Assembly (NCBI GenBank): GCA_016721465.1
Contig: JADKIA010000008.1
Coordinates: 526,325-590,324 of the forward strand
Source: Ideonella sp.
GTDB taxonomy: Bacteria > Pseudomonadota > Gammaproteobacteria > Burkholderiales > Burkholderiaceae_C
DNA: 64,000 bases
Direction: 5' to 3'
Shown: piece by piece, positions 9,283 through 19,768 of the stretch
How the letters are laid out: each line of letters begins with the position of its first letter
Position numbering within the stretch: position 1 is the first letter of the stretch
Made by a program: the position numbers and the translations under genes
Notes under the pieces: generated by a model
What the model saw: the letters and a program-made list of their open reading frames with translations, nothing else
The model's database searches: none
Told to the model about the DNA's origin: nothing

Positions 9283-10296
9283 ATGGACCCCATCGACCCC
9301 ACCTAGACGAGGCGCCTGCTGCTCGGCGCCGCGCTGACCGGCCTGGCGCTCGCCAACGCTTCGGCCTGGGCGCAGAGCACCTACCCGAATCGGACGCTGA
9401 CGGTGATCTCGCCCTTCAGCGCCGGCGGCGATGCCGACCTGGCGGCGCGCAACTTCGCCGCGGCCGCGCAGCGCGCCCTGGGGCAGGCCGTGGTGGTGGT
9501 GAACAAGACCGGCGCCAGCGGTGTGATCGGCTCGGCGCAGGTGGTGGCCGCAGCGCCCGATGGCTACACCTTGCTGCTGGCGCGCACCGGCTCGCAGGCC
9601 ATCATGCCCGCGGTGCAGCCCACGGCCACCAAGTACAAGTGGGACGACTACACCTTCATCGGCATGCTGGAGCTGAACCCCTACGGCTGCATGGTCAACG
9701 CCAAGTCGCCCTACAAGACCTTCGACGACCTGGTCAAGGCGATCGGCAGCAAGGGCAAGTCGCTCAATTTCGGCACCGCGGGTGTGCTCACCACCAACGA
9801 CATGGGCCCGCGCGAGCTGTTCCGCCTGCTGAAGCTGACCGACCAGGCGCCGACGCAGATCCCCTACAAGGGCACCGGCGAGGCCACGCAATCGCTGCTG
9901 GCGGGCGAGACCGACTTCTCGTGCGGCAGCATGGGCTCGTTCCTCAGCCACATCAAGGCTGGCACCCTGCGCGCCTTGATGGTGACCACCGCCGAGCGCA
10001 TGGCCAGCCTGCCCGAGGTGCCGACGGCGCGCGAGCTGGGCTTTGCCGGCATGGAGCGCATCGTGGGTTGGAGTGCGGTGCTCGGTCCGCCCAGGCTGCC
10101 GGCCGACGTGCGCGAGAAGCTGGCCGCCACGCTCAAGACCATCGCCGCCGACCCCGCCTGGTTGGCCGGCACGGCGCTGACCGGTTCGCTGCCGTACGTG
10201 AAGTCCGCCGACGAGACACGCGAGTACATGCAGAGCCAGTACCAGCTCTATCGCACGCTGGGCGAGCAGTTGGGCATCATCGACGGCAAGATGTAG
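9283..10296 (+). CDS. Second Bug/TctC-family receptor, with an in-frame TAG at codon 8
   Basis: Periplasmic Bug-family receptor of about 337 codons. It has the family motifs SPFSAGGDAD, PDGYTLLLAR, IPYKGTGEATQSLLAG and AGTLRALMVTT. An in-frame ATG at 9283, preceded by AAGGAGA, leads into a normal export signal (RRLLLGAALTGLALANASAWAQ), but codon 8 is TAG (9304-9306). A CAG glutamine codon there would restore the gene. The alternative GTG at 9403 would delete the signal peptide and make no sense for a periplasmic receptor. Either a C-to-T error or a real nonsense mutation. It closes the acid-catabolism cluster. Confidence 0.83.
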
Positions 10297-10404
10297 CGCC
10301 GGCGACGCCGCGTTGGGGGCTTGTGGCGGGGCGCGGCGCCCCCATCTGGCGCAGGTGGCCATCCCTGCCAGAATCGTTCACCCCCTGCCGCCCCGCCCGT
10401 CGCC

Positions 10405-11700
10405 ATGGTTCCCCACCTGATCACCGCCCTAGCCAGCCCCATCAACGAGCTGGAGCAGCGCATCCTGGAGTCCATGCCGGCCATCGAGCGCTGGTTCCGG
10501 CTCGAGTGGATGGAACACACGCCGCCGTTCTATACCGCGGTGGACGTGCGCAACGCCGGCTTCAAGCTGGCGCCGGTGGCCACCAACCTGTTTCCCGGCG
10601 GCTTCAACAACCTCACGCCGCAGATGCTGCCGCTGGCCGTGCAGGCGGCCATGGCCGCCATCGAGAAGATCTGCCCCGAGGCCAAGAACCTGCTGCTGAT
10701 CCCCGAGCAAGGCAACCGCAACTCGTTCTACCTGCAGAACCTGCTGCAGCTGATGCGCGTGTTCACCCAGGCCGGCCTGAATGTGCGACTGGGCACGCTG
10801 GATGCCGACATCACCGCGCCCACGCCGCTGCTGCTGCCCGAGGGCGAGCAGCTGGTGCTGCATCCGCTCAAGCGCACGCGCGGGCGCCTGGGCCTGAAGG
10901 ACTTCGATCCCTGCACCATCCTGCTCAACACCGACCTGGCCGCCGGTGTGCCCAAGGTGCTGGAAAAGCTGCACGAGCAGTACCTGCTGCCGCCACTGCA
11001 CGCCGGCTGGGCCACACGCCGCAAGTCGAACCACTTCAAGAGCTACGAAGAGGTGGCCAAGAAGTTCGCCAAGCTGCTGGGCATGGACCCATGGCTGATC
11101 AACCCGATGTACGCCGCCTGTGGCGAGGTCGATTTCACCGACGGCACGGGGCTGGACAACGTGCGCGCGCAGGCCGAGGCGCTGCTCACCAAGATCCGCC
11201 GCAAGCACAAGGAATACGGCATCAGCGACAAGCCCTTCGTCGTCATCAAGGCCGACAACGGCAGCGGGCTGGGCATCAAGGCCATCAGCGATGCCAAGGA
11301 ACTGGACGACCCGGCGCTGCGCGAGCGCTGCCAGCGTCACGCCGCGCTGCACGGCCCCGGCGTGGCCGAGTTGATCGTGCAGGAGGGCGTGCCCACCAAT
11401 GAGCGCGTGAACGAGGCGCTGGCCGAGCCGGTGGTCTACATGATCGACCGCTACGTGGTGGGCGGCTTCTACCGGGTGCGGGCCGAGCTGGGCCAGGGCG
11501 ACGAAGAGGCCACTTCCGCGACCGCGAGCTATGTGCCGCTGGCCTTCGCCGAGAGCCACCACCTGCCCAAGCTGGGCGAGAAGCCCGGTGCCAGTGCGCC
11601 CAACCGTTTCTACATGTACGGCGTGATCGGTCGACTGGCGATGCTGGCCGCCAGCTACGAGCTCGAGGCCACCGATCCGGACGCCGAGGTCTACGACTGA
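10405..11700 (+). CDS. gshA: Glutamate-cysteine ligase, proteobacterial GshA type
   Basis: First enzyme of glutathione synthesis, joining glutamate and cysteine with ATP. The 431-residue protein matches the proteobacterial single-domain GshA family rather than the E. coli type: FPGGFNNLT, IPEQGNRNSFYLQNL, KSNHFKSYEEVAKKF, VVIKADNGSGLGIKA and VYMIDRYVVGGFYRVR. The chosen ATG lies just after the upstream cluster, and no other good start is visible. gshB, the second pathway enzyme, lies 4.6 kb downstream, separated by kup, an MFS gene and benE. Confidence 0.93.
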   Translation: MVPHLITALASPINELEQRILESMPAIERWFRLEWMEHTPPFYTAVDVRNAGFKLAPVATNLFPGGFNNLTPQMLPLAVQAAMAAIEKICPEAKNLLLIPEQGNRNSFYLQNLLQLMRVFTQAGLNVRLGTLDADITAPTPLLLPEGEQLVLHPLKRTRGRLGLKDFDPCTILLNTDLAAGVPKVLEKLHEQYLLPPLHAGWATRRKSNHFKSYEEVAKKFAKLLGMDPWLINPMYAACGEVDFTDGTGLDNVRAQAEALLTKIRRKHKEYGISDKPFVVIKADNGSGLGIKAISDAKELDDPALRERCQRHAALHGPGVAELIVQEGVPTNERVNEALAEPVVYMIDRYVVGGFYRVRAELGQGDEEATSATASYVPLAFAESHHLPKLGEKPGASAPNRFYMYGVIGRLAMLAASYELEATDPDAEVYD

Positions 11701-11778
11701 GCCCGCGCCCGCCCGCCGCTTCGGGCTGGCGGCCCGCGTTTGTCAAGCCGGCTGTGGCGTAGTTGCCATAGCGGGGCC

Positions 11779-11809
11779 TTGACGCGGTGCAACGCGCCCG
11801 GCGCACAAT
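11779..11809 (+). promoter_or_regulatory. Possible sigma-70 promoter for kup
   Basis: TTGACG (11779-11784) and CACAAT (11804-11809) resemble -35 and -10 boxes with a 19-base spacer, slightly long. They lie about 45 bases upstream of the kup start in the 154-base gap after gshA. Weak evidence by eye only. Confidence 0.3.
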
Positions 11810-11854
11810 GGCTGCTTTTGTTTTCGGTGCTGGCGACCCCGGTGCCAAGCTGCT

Positions 11855-13738
11855 TTGAGCAAGGCACACGCCCCCAAGAGCCCGGCCGCCCTGGCCGCGC
11901 TGACGCTCGGCGCACTGGGCGTCGTCTATGGCGACATCGGCACCAGCCCGCTGTATGCGCTGAAGGAAGTCTTCCACGGCGGGCACGTGGCCCCCACGTC
12001 GGCCAACATCCTCGGGGTGCTGTCGCTGATCTTCTGGACGATGACCATCATCGTCTCGCTCAAGTACGTGCTGCTGATCCTGCGCGCCGACAACAACGGC
12101 GAAGGCGGCCTGATCGCCATGCTGGCGCTGGCCACCACGGCGGTGAAGGACCGGCCCGCCCTGCGCCGCGTGCTGATGACGGTGGGCCTGTTCGGCACGG
12201 CCATCTTCTATGGCGACGGCGTGATCACACCGGCCATCTCGGTGCTGTCCGCGGTGGAGGGCCTGGAGGTGGCCGCCCCGGCGCTGCACAGCTGGGTCAT
12301 TCCGCTCACCTTGATCGTCCTGACCGGCTTGTTTGCCGTGCAGCGCTTCGGCACCGGCGGCATCGGCAAGTTCTTCGGGCCCATCACCCTGGTGTGGTTC
12401 ATCGTGCTGGTGGCATTGGGCATTCCGCACATCCTGGCCAACCCGGCCGTGCTGGTGGCACTGAACCCGGCCTACGCCGTCGCGTTCTTCGTGCACAACC
12501 CGACGGTGGCCTTCGTCGGCCTGGGCGCCGTGGTGCTGTGCGTCACCGGCGGCGAAGCGCTCTACGCCGACATGGGCCACTTTGGCAAGCGGCCCATCCG
12601 CATTGCCTGGTATGGCTTCGTGATGCCCGCGCTGGTGGTGAACTACTTCGGCCAGGGCGCCATGCTGCTGGCCCATCCCGATGCCGTGGACAACCCCTTC
12701 TTCAAGATGACGCCGGAGTGGGCGCAGCTGCCGATGGTGTTCCTGGCCACGGCGGCCACCGTGATCGCGTCGCAGGCGCTGATCTCGGCGGCCTTCTCGG
12801 TCACCAAGCAGGCCATCCAGTTGGGCCTGCTGCCCCGCATGGCGATCAAGCACACTTCGGTGCGCGACACCGGCCAGATCTACGTGCCGTTGATCAACTG
12901 GGGGCTGTTCGCCTTCATCGTGCTGGCCGTGGCGCTGTTCAAGACCTCGTCCAACCTGGCCTCGGCCTATGGCATTGCGGTGACACTGGACATGACCATC
13001 ACCACCGTGATGACCTTCTTCGTGATCCGCTTCGGCTGGAAGTACGCGCTGGTCCCCAGCCTGCTGGCCACGATCTTCTTCTTCGTCATCGACATCACCT
13101 TCTTCCTCAGCAACATGCTCAAGCTGGTGGCCGGCGGCTGGTTCCCGCTGGTGCTGGGATTCGGCATGTTCCTGCTGATGATGACCTGGGCGCAGGGCCG
13201 CAAGCTGATGCAGGCCCGGCTGCGCGACGACGCGATCGAGCTGAAGGGCTTCCTCGATGCGGTGTTCATCAGCCCGCCCACTCGCGTGGCCGGCACGGCC
13301 GTCTTCCTGGCCGCCGAAGAGGGCCTGACACCCAACGCCCTGCTGCACAACCTGAAGCACAACAAGGTGCTGCACGAGTACAACCTGTTCGTCAGCGTCA
13401 AGCACCACGAGGTGCCCTGGGTGGGCTTCGACAAGCGCATCCAGATGGAATCGCTGGGCCACGACTGCTGGCAGGTGGTGCTGCACTTCGGCTTCAAGAA
13501 CGACCCCGACGTGCCCGAGGCGCTGAAGCTGCTGGAAGACCGCGGCATCCCGTTGCCGGACATGGACACCAGCTACTTCCTCAGCCGCGACATCGTGATC
13601 CCCACCTTCGGCGATGGCATGTCGCTGTGGCGCGAGAAGCTGTTCGCCGGCATGCACCGCAACGCCGCCGCGGCGGCCGATTTCCTCTACCTGCCGTCCA
13701 ACCGCATCGTCGAGCTGGGCGCCAAGGTCGAGATCTAG
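11855..13738 (+). CDS. kup: Low-affinity potassium transporter Kup
   Basis: Proton-coupled K+ importer of the KUP/HAK/KT family, 627 residues. The N-terminus carries the signature GVVYGDIGTSPLYALKEVF, followed by about 12 membrane helices and a cytoplasmic C-terminal domain (about 450-627). The start is TTG at 11855, giving MSKAHAPKS just before the signature; no in-frame ATG precedes it. It may use its own promoter. It is convergent with the next gene, four bases apart. Family assignment is secure. Confidence 0.94.
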   Translation: MSKAHAPKSPAALAALTLGALGVVYGDIGTSPLYALKEVFHGGHVAPTSANILGVLSLIFWTMTIIVSLKYVLLILRADNNGEGGLIAMLALATTAVKDRPALRRVLMTVGLFGTAIFYGDGVITPAISVLSAVEGLEVAAPALHSWVIPLTLIVLTGLFAVQRFGTGGIGKFFGPITLVWFIVLVALGIPHILANPAVLVALNPAYAVAFFVHNPTVAFVGLGAVVLCVTGGEALYADMGHFGKRPIRIAWYGFVMPALVVNYFGQGAMLLAHPDAVDNPFFKMTPEWAQLPMVFLATAATVIASQALISAAFSVTKQAIQLGLLPRMAIKHTSVRDTGQIYVPLINWGLFAFIVLAVALFKTSSNLASAYGIAVTLDMTITTVMTFFVIRFGWKYALVPSLLATIFFFVIDITFFLSNMLKLVAGGWFPLVLGFGMFLLMMTWAQGRKLMQARLRDDAIELKGFLDAVFISPPTRVAGTAVFLAAEEGLTPNALLHNLKHNKVLHEYNLFVSVKHHEVPWVGFDKRIQMESLGHDCWQVVLHFGFKNDPDVPEALKLLEDRGIPLPDMDTSYFLSRDIVIPTFGDGMSLWREKLFAGMHRNAAAAADFLYLPSNRIVELGAKVEI

Positions 13739-13742
13739 CGCC

Positions 13743-14975
13743 TCAACTGAGCGGCCGCTGTCGCGAGGCCAGCAGTGCGCCGAGCAGCAGCGCCGCTGCG
13801 GACACCAGCAGCCCCATGCGCAGGCCGCCGGGGCCATCGGCCAGGCGGCCCACCAGGCTGGGGCCGACGATCTGCCCGAACGCGAAGACGATGGTGAACA
13901 CGCTGATGCCCGCCGGCCATGCCGCAGGGGGCAGGTTGTGCCGCACCAGCGCGGTGGTGGAGGCCACCACCGACAGGAACACGCCGCCGAACAGCGCCCC
14001 CGAGACGAAAGCCACCGCGGCATGCGGCCACAGCACCGGCAGCGCCGTGGCCACCGCCAGCAAGGCGTTCAACAGCGCCAGTGCCTGGCCGCCGCGGCTG
14101 CGCTGCAACAGGCGGGCCCACAGCCAGGGCGAAGCCATCACGCCCAGGCCCAGCACCGCATAGAAGGCCACCACGGTACCGGTGGCCAGCAGCTGCTCAC
14201 GCAGCAGCGTGACGATGAAGGTCATGTAGCCGATGTAGCCCAGGCCGAACATGAAGTAGCCGGCCAGGCCGAAAGCGAAGGGCCGCAGGCCGAGCCGGGC
14301 CCTGCCGACAGCGGCCGCGCCGAGTGCCGGCGCCGCCGCGCCGTCGTGCGCAAAGCGGACCATCGGCAGGGTGGCCACGGCGGCCAGGGCCGCCAGCGCG
14401 ATCCATGCCCCGGCCCACCCGCTGCCGCCCACCAGCGGCCAGGCCACCAGCGGGGGCACCAGCAGCGCGCTGGCCACGATGCCCATGCCGGTGCCGCCGT
14501 AGTACAGGCCCAGCACCAGGCTGGGCGTGATCCCCGGGCCCAGATCGGGCCGGTTGCCCAGCCGCGCGGCCATCAAGCCACCGGCCACGAACACGGCCGC
14601 GCTGGCCATGCCGGTGCCCAAGCGCAGGGCGTACAGGGCCGCCTCGGCACGCACGAATCCGTGCAGTGCCAGCAGCACCGCGGCGAGCAGACTGCCGCCG
14701 ATGAGTGCTGCGCGCGCGCCGAATCGCCGCATCAGCCAAGGGGCGGCCAGCGCGCCGGCCAGATAGCCCGCGGCGTTGAGCGTGTTCATGGCACCGGCGG
14801 TGAAGTAGCTCCAGCCCAGATCGGCGCGCATCGGCGGCAGCAGCAGCGCATAGGAGAAGCGCGCCAGCCCGAGCGAGACGGCCGCGCCGAGCGCCAGTGC
14901 CAGCGCGGCGATCAGGGTGCGGCGCGTGGCATCGCGCTCTGCGGGCGACGTGCCGGGCGCGGGCGGTGCGGGCAT
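13743..14975 (-). CDS. MFS transporter, YbfB/YjiJ family
   Basis: A roughly 410-residue major-facilitator protein with about 12 hydrophobic segments. It has the N-terminal RFSYALLLPPMRADLGWSY and AGYLAGALAAP region characteristic of the YbfB/YjiJ subgroup, which are putative exporters of unclear substrate. ATG at 14975 is preferred over an in-frame GTG at 14981. It converges on kup and is divergent from benE; the 143-base gap to benE should hold both promoters. Confidence 0.85.
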   Translation of the reverse strand: MPAPPAPGTSPAERDATRRTLIAALALALGAAVSLGLARFSYALLLPPMRADLGWSYFTAGAMNTLNAAGYLAGALAAPWLMRRFGARAALIGGSLLAAVLLALHGFVRAEAALYALRLGTGMASAAVFVAGGLMAARLGNRPDLGPGITPSLVLGLYYGGTGMGIVASALLVPPLVAWPLVGGSGWAGAWIALAALAAVATLPMVRFAHDGAAAPALGAAAVGRARLGLRPFAFGLAGYFMFGLGYIGYMTFIVTLLREQLLATGTVVAFYAVLGLGVMASPWLWARLLQRSRGGQALALLNALLAVATALPVLWPHAAVAFVSGALFGGVFLSVVASTTALVRHNLPPAAWPAGISVFTIVFAFGQIVGPSLVGRLADGPGGLRMGLLVSAAALLLGALLASRQRPLS

Positions 14976-15118
14976 GCGCACAGACTATCAGAGCCTGGCC
15001 AGGCACCGCCACGCCCTGCTGGCCCATCTGCCCCCGGGTGATCTCGAGCAGGCGCTGCAGCTCGGTGCGTGCCAGCCGCTATTCTTCACGGCTGCAACAG
15101 TGGGATGGGGGAGCGGGG
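14976..15118. promoter_or_regulatory. Intergenic region between MFS gene and benE
   Basis: This 143-base divergent spacer carries a TATTCT -10-like hexamer at 15080-15085, about 34 bases before benE, with no convincing -35 box. An open frame crosses the spacer but shows no recognisable protein. Nothing else is seen. Confidence 0.35.
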
Positions 15119-16291
15119 ATGCGAAGCGTGTGGGCCGATCTGTCGGTGTCGGCGGTGGTGGCCGGGTTCGTGGCGGTGCTGGTGGGCTATTCCAGCTCGG
15201 TGGCCATCGTGTTCCAGGCGGCGCAGGCGCTGGGCGCCAGTGCGGCGCAGACGGCCTCGTGGATGTGGGCGCTGGGCCTGGCCATGGGGGTGAGCTGCAT
15301 CGGCCTGTCGCTGCGCTGGCGCCTGCCGGTGCTCACGGCCTGGAGCACGCCCGGCGCCGCGCTGATCGCCGCCACCCAGGGTGTCAACCTGGCCGATGCC
15401 ACCGGGGCCTTCATCGTCTGCGCGGTGCTCATCGTCCTGGCCGGCATGACGCGCGCCTTCGAGCGGGTGATGGACCGCGTGCCCATGGCCGTCGCTGCCG
15501 CGCTGCTGGCCGGGGTGCTGGCGCGCTTCGGCCTGGACGCGGTGCTGGCCGTGCGCACGGCGCCGCTGCTGGTGCTGAGCATGGCGGTGGCCTTCCTGCT
15601 CGGCCGGCGCCTGTGGCCGCGCTACGCCGTGCCGGGCGTGTTGCTGGCGGGCGTGCTGGTGGCGGGCCTGCAGGGCCGGCTGGCCTTGCAGACGGTGCAC
15701 TGGGCCTGGGCCCAGCCGGTGTGGACGGCACCCAGCTTCAGCCTGGCGGCCACCGTGGGCGTGGCGCTGCCGCTGTTCATCGTCACCATGGCGTCGCAGA
15801 ACCTGCCCGGCGTGGCCGCACAACGCGCCGCCGGCTACGCCACGCCGGTGTCGCCGGTGATCACCACCACGGGCCTGGTCTCGTTGGTGTTCGCGCCTTT
15901 TGGTGGCTATGCCATCAACCTGGCGGCCATCACGGCGGCGATCTGCATGGGCCGCGAGGCGCACGAAGACCCGTCGCGGCGCTACATGGCCAGCGTGATG
16001 GCGGGCGTGTTCTACACCACGCTGGGTCTGGCCGGCGGGGCGGTGGTGGGGCTGCTCGCCGCCTTTCCGCGCGAGCTGGTGGTCACCGTGGCCGGGCTCG
16101 CGCTGCTGGGCACCATCGCCGGTGGGCTGGCCACGGCGCTGAAGGAAGAGGCGCACCGGGATGCGGCCGCGCTCACCTTCCTGGTCACCTTGTCGGGCCT
16201 GAGCATGGGCGGCATCGGTTCGGCCTTCTGGGGCGTCGCAGCGGGCAGCATTGCCTTGGCTGTGCAACACTGGCGCGCCCCCCGTTCCTAG
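15119..16291 (+). CDS. benE: BenE-family benzoate/aromatic acid:H+ symporter
   Basis: A 390-residue inner-membrane transporter of the BenE family. Visible hallmarks are VGYSSSVAIVFQAAQALG near the N-terminus, WSTPGAALIA, IVTMASQNLPGVA and FGGYAINLAAITAAICMG. ATG at 15119 follows a GGGGGAG ribosome site. No benzoate dioxygenase or catechol genes lie in the window, so its natural substrate is uncertain. It ends 24 bases before gshB and may be read through into it. Confidence 0.9.
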   Translation: MRSVWADLSVSAVVAGFVAVLVGYSSSVAIVFQAAQALGASAAQTASWMWALGLAMGVSCIGLSLRWRLPVLTAWSTPGAALIAATQGVNLADATGAFIVCAVLIVLAGMTRAFERVMDRVPMAVAAALLAGVLARFGLDAVLAVRTAPLLVLSMAVAFLLGRRLWPRYAVPGVLLAGVLVAGLQGRLALQTVHWAWAQPVWTAPSFSLAATVGVALPLFIVTMASQNLPGVAAQRAAGYATPVSPVITTTGLVSLVFAPFGGYAINLAAITAAICMGREAHEDPSRRYMASVMAGVFYTTLGLAGGAVVGLLAAFPRELVVTVAGLALLGTIAGGLATALKEEAHRDAAALTFLVTLSGLSMGGIGSAFWGVAAGSIALAVQHWRAPRS

Positions 16292-16315
16292 CCTGCCGTG
16301 CCCGGCCCCATTGCC

Positions 16316-17274
16316 ATGAAGCTGCTGTTCGTTGCCGACCCCTTGGAGTCGTTCAAGACCTACAAGGACACGACGTTCTCGATGATGCGCGAGGCCGCCA
16401 GGCGCGGCCACCAGATCTGGGCCTGCGAGCCGGCCGACCTGGTGTGGGTGCGTGGCTCGCGGGTGGTGGCGCGCGATGCGCGGGCCATCACGCTCACCGG
16501 CGACGACACCAGCCATGAGCGGGCCTGGTTCAATGTGGTGGCCGAAGGCGAACTGGCCCTGGCCGACACCCAGGCCGTGATCATGCGCAAGGACCCGCCG
16601 TTCGACAGCGAGTACTTCTACGCCACCCACCTGCTCAGCCAGGCCGAGCGCGATGGCGCCCGCGTCTTCAACAGCCCGGCAGCGCTGCGCGACCACCCCG
16701 AGAAACTCGCGATCCTGGAGTTCCCGCAGTTCATCGGCCCCACGCTGGTCACCCGCAGCGCCGACGCGGTGCGCGCCTTCCACGCCGAGCACCAGGACAT
16801 CATCCTCAAGCCGCTGGACGGCATGGGCGGCATGGGCATCTTCCGCGTCGGCCCCGACGGCCTGAACCTGGGCTCGATCACCGAGACGCTGAACAAGGAC
16901 GGCGCGCAGACGCTGATGGTGCAGAAATACCTGCCCGAGATCGTCAGGGGCGACAAGCGCGTGCTGGTGATCGGCGGCGAGCCGGTGCCCTTCTGCCTGG
17001 CGCGCATCCCGCAGGGCAGCGAGATCCGGGGCAACCTGGCGGCCGGTGGCAAAGGGGTGGCTCAACCGCTGAGCGACCGCGACCGCGAGATCGCCAGCGC
17101 GCTCGGCCCCATCCTCGCTGCGCGCGGACTGCTGCTGGTGGGCCTGGACGTCATCGGCGACAGCCTCACCGAGATCAACGTCACCAGCCCCACCTGCTTC
17201 CAGGAAATCACGCAGCAGACCGGCTTCGACGTGGCCCACATGTTCATCAACGCACTCGAGAAGGCAGCCCAATC

Positions 17275-17278
<4 letters not shown>
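16316..17278 (+). CDS. gshB: Glutathione synthetase
   Basis: ATP-grasp ligase adding glycine to gamma-glutamylcysteine. The 320-residue protein starts MKLLFVADPLESFK, the standard N-terminus, which favours ATG 16316 over an in-frame GTG at 16298. ATP-grasp motifs KPLDGMGGMGIFR and the C-terminal INVTSPTCFQEI are present. Its TGA overlaps the GTG start of adhC by four bases (GTGA), so synthesis of glutathione is translationally coupled to the glutathione-dependent formaldehyde pathway that follows. Confidence 0.95.
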
Positions 17279-18381
<1,103 letters not shown>

Positions 18382-18390
18382 TCGTTTGAC

Positions 18391-19254
18391 ATGGCCAGCT
18401 GGGAAACCATGTCCGAACACGCCTGCTTCGGCGGCGTGCAGCGCTTTCACCGCCATGCCTCCAGCGAGATCGGCCTGCCGATGCGCTTTGCGCTGTACCT
18501 GCCGCCGCAGGCGCTGGGCGGCTCAGCCCAGCGCGTGCCGCTGCTGGTCTACCTGGCGGGCCTGACCTGCACCGAGGAGACCTTCACCATGAAGGCCGGC
18601 GCGCAGCGCCTGGCCTCCGAGCTGGGCCTGGCCCTGCTGATGCCCGACACCAGCCCGCGCGGCGCCAACCTGGCCGGTGAGGCGGATGCGTGGGATTTCG
18701 GTGTGGGGGCCGGCTTCTACCTCGATGCCACGCGCGCGCCCTGGGCCGCGCACTGGCGCATGGAGAGCTACCTGCTCGAAGAGCTGCTGCCGCAGGTGGC
18801 CGCCCACGCGCCCGTGGACGCGGCCCGCACGGGCCTGTTTGGTCATTCGATGGGCGGGCACGGCGCGCTGACGCTGGCCCTGCGCCACCCGGGGCGCTTC
18901 CGGAGCGTGTCCGCCTTGGCGCCCATCTGTGCGCCCAGCGAATGCCCTTGGGGCCAAACGGCCTTCAGCGGCTACCTGGGTGCCGATCGCAGTGCCTGGG
19001 ACGCGCACGATGCCACCGTGCTGATGCGCACGCAGCGCGCAGCGCCCTACCCGCAAGGCATCCTCATCGACCAGGGCCTGGCCGACAAGTTCCTGGCCGA
19101 GCAGTTGCACCCGGAGGCCTTCGAGATCGCCTGCGCCGCCGTGGCACAGCCGCTGACGCTGCGCCGGCATGCGGGCTACGACCATGGCTACTACTTCATC
19201 GCCAGCTTCGTGGACGATCACCTGCGGCACCATGCGCGGCAGCTCAAGCTCTGA
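18391..19254 (+). CDS. fghA: S-formylglutathione hydrolase
   Basis: Alpha/beta hydrolase releasing formate and glutathione from S-formylglutathione. The 287-residue protein has the nucleophile elbow GHSMGG (Ser153), the DQGLAD segment at 227-232 containing the catalytic Asp, and the catalytic His in GYDHGYYF (265). CTEETFTMKAGAQRLA is the family's N-terminal signature. A second in-frame ATG at 18409 gives MSEHACFGG and may be the true start. It is the last gene of the gshB-adhC-fghA unit. Confidence 0.94.
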   Translation: MASWETMSEHACFGGVQRFHRHASSEIGLPMRFALYLPPQALGGSAQRVPLLVYLAGLTCTEETFTMKAGAQRLASELGLALLMPDTSPRGANLAGEADAWDFGVGAGFYLDATRAPWAAHWRMESYLLEELLPQVAAHAPVDAARTGLFGHSMGGHGALTLALRHPGRFRSVSALAPICAPSECPWGQTAFSGYLGADRSAWDAHDATVLMRTQRAAPYPQGILIDQGLADKFLAEQLHPEAFEIACAAVAQPLTLRRHAGYDHGYYFIASFVDDHLRHHARQLKL

Positions 19255-19304
19255 GTGCATGTTCGGCGCATCGGTGGCGAGGCGGTGCTGAGTGCTGTGC
19301 TTCG

Positions 19305-19514
19305 CTGGAAGTGGCACCCTTTGATCGCAAGGCGGCCGAGGTTTTCGGGTCTGTCCGAGCCTGGCTGGCATCGCAGCGCACGCCGATCGGGCCTTTTGAC
19401 ACCCAGATCGCCGCCCACGCCCAGACCTTGGGGGTCACGCTGGTCACCAACAACCTGCGCGAGTTCAAACGCGTGCCCGGGTTGCGGCTTGAGAACTGGG
19501 CGGACGCTGGTTGA
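19305..19514 (+). pseudogene. C-terminal remnant of a VapC-type PIN-domain toxin
   Basis: The frame encodes VAPFDRKAAEVFGSVRA, then GPFDTQIAAHA and VTLVTNNLREFKRV, the standard last third of VapC ribonucleases with the third and fourth acidic residues of the PIN site. The N-terminal two thirds, including the first catalytic Asp, are absent; upstream bases lead straight back to the fghA stop. No VapB antitoxin gene is seen. I read it as a decayed toxin fragment. Confidence 0.75.
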
Positions 19515-19639
19515 GCGGCGCCCCGACGCAGCCGCCTGCGCATGAGCGTGACGACGCGTCCGTGTCTTGCCCATTCGGTGATGGCAAGGTCCCACCTCGG
19601 TCGCCGATCGTGCGGGCACAACTGCGCTCGCGGCCGCAG

Positions 19640-19768
19640 TCAGAAATCGATATCGCCGGTGTAGCGCGGGTGGCCATGCGCCGCCAGCGCATGGCCACCG
19701 ACCACGAGGTACTCAAAGCCCCTGGCGCTGAGCCACCCGGCAAACGCTTTGAAGTCGCGGTTCAGCAT
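19640..19768 (-). pseudogene. N-terminal fragment of a nucleotidyltransferase (MNT-like)
   Basis: Forty-two codons starting MLNRDFKAFAGWL and ending LVVGGHALAAHG...TGDIDF. This is the start of small nucleotidyltransferases with the G-G and DID metal motif often found in toxin-antitoxin-like pairs. The frame stops at TGA right after DIDF, where homologues usually continue with an aromatic residue (TGG would give W), and nothing downstream continues the fold. It is truncated, unless the stop is a base error followed by a deletion. It overlaps the end of the preceding small gene by about 56 bases in another frame. Confidence 0.6.

Noticed and set aside
10314..10344. Inverted repeat TGGGGGC/GCCCCCA as a terminator after the second Bug gene
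   Set aside because: The 17-base loop is GC-rich and no T-run follows; in DNA of this composition such a pair is expected by chance.
11808..11858. Sixteen-codon leader ORF ending on the kup TTG start
   Set aside because: Its ATG overlaps the presumed -10 box and the peptide shows no attenuator-like codons; probably chance.
11285..14023. A 912-codon open frame on the minus strand across gshA-kup
   Set aside because: It overlaps gshA, kup and the MFS gene in antisense, and its translation is repetitive Gln/His/Arg-rich sequence, a codon-bias artefact.
15086..17272. A 728-codon minus-strand frame opposite benE and gshB
   Set aside because: Antisense shadow; His/Gln/Gly-rich with no domain.
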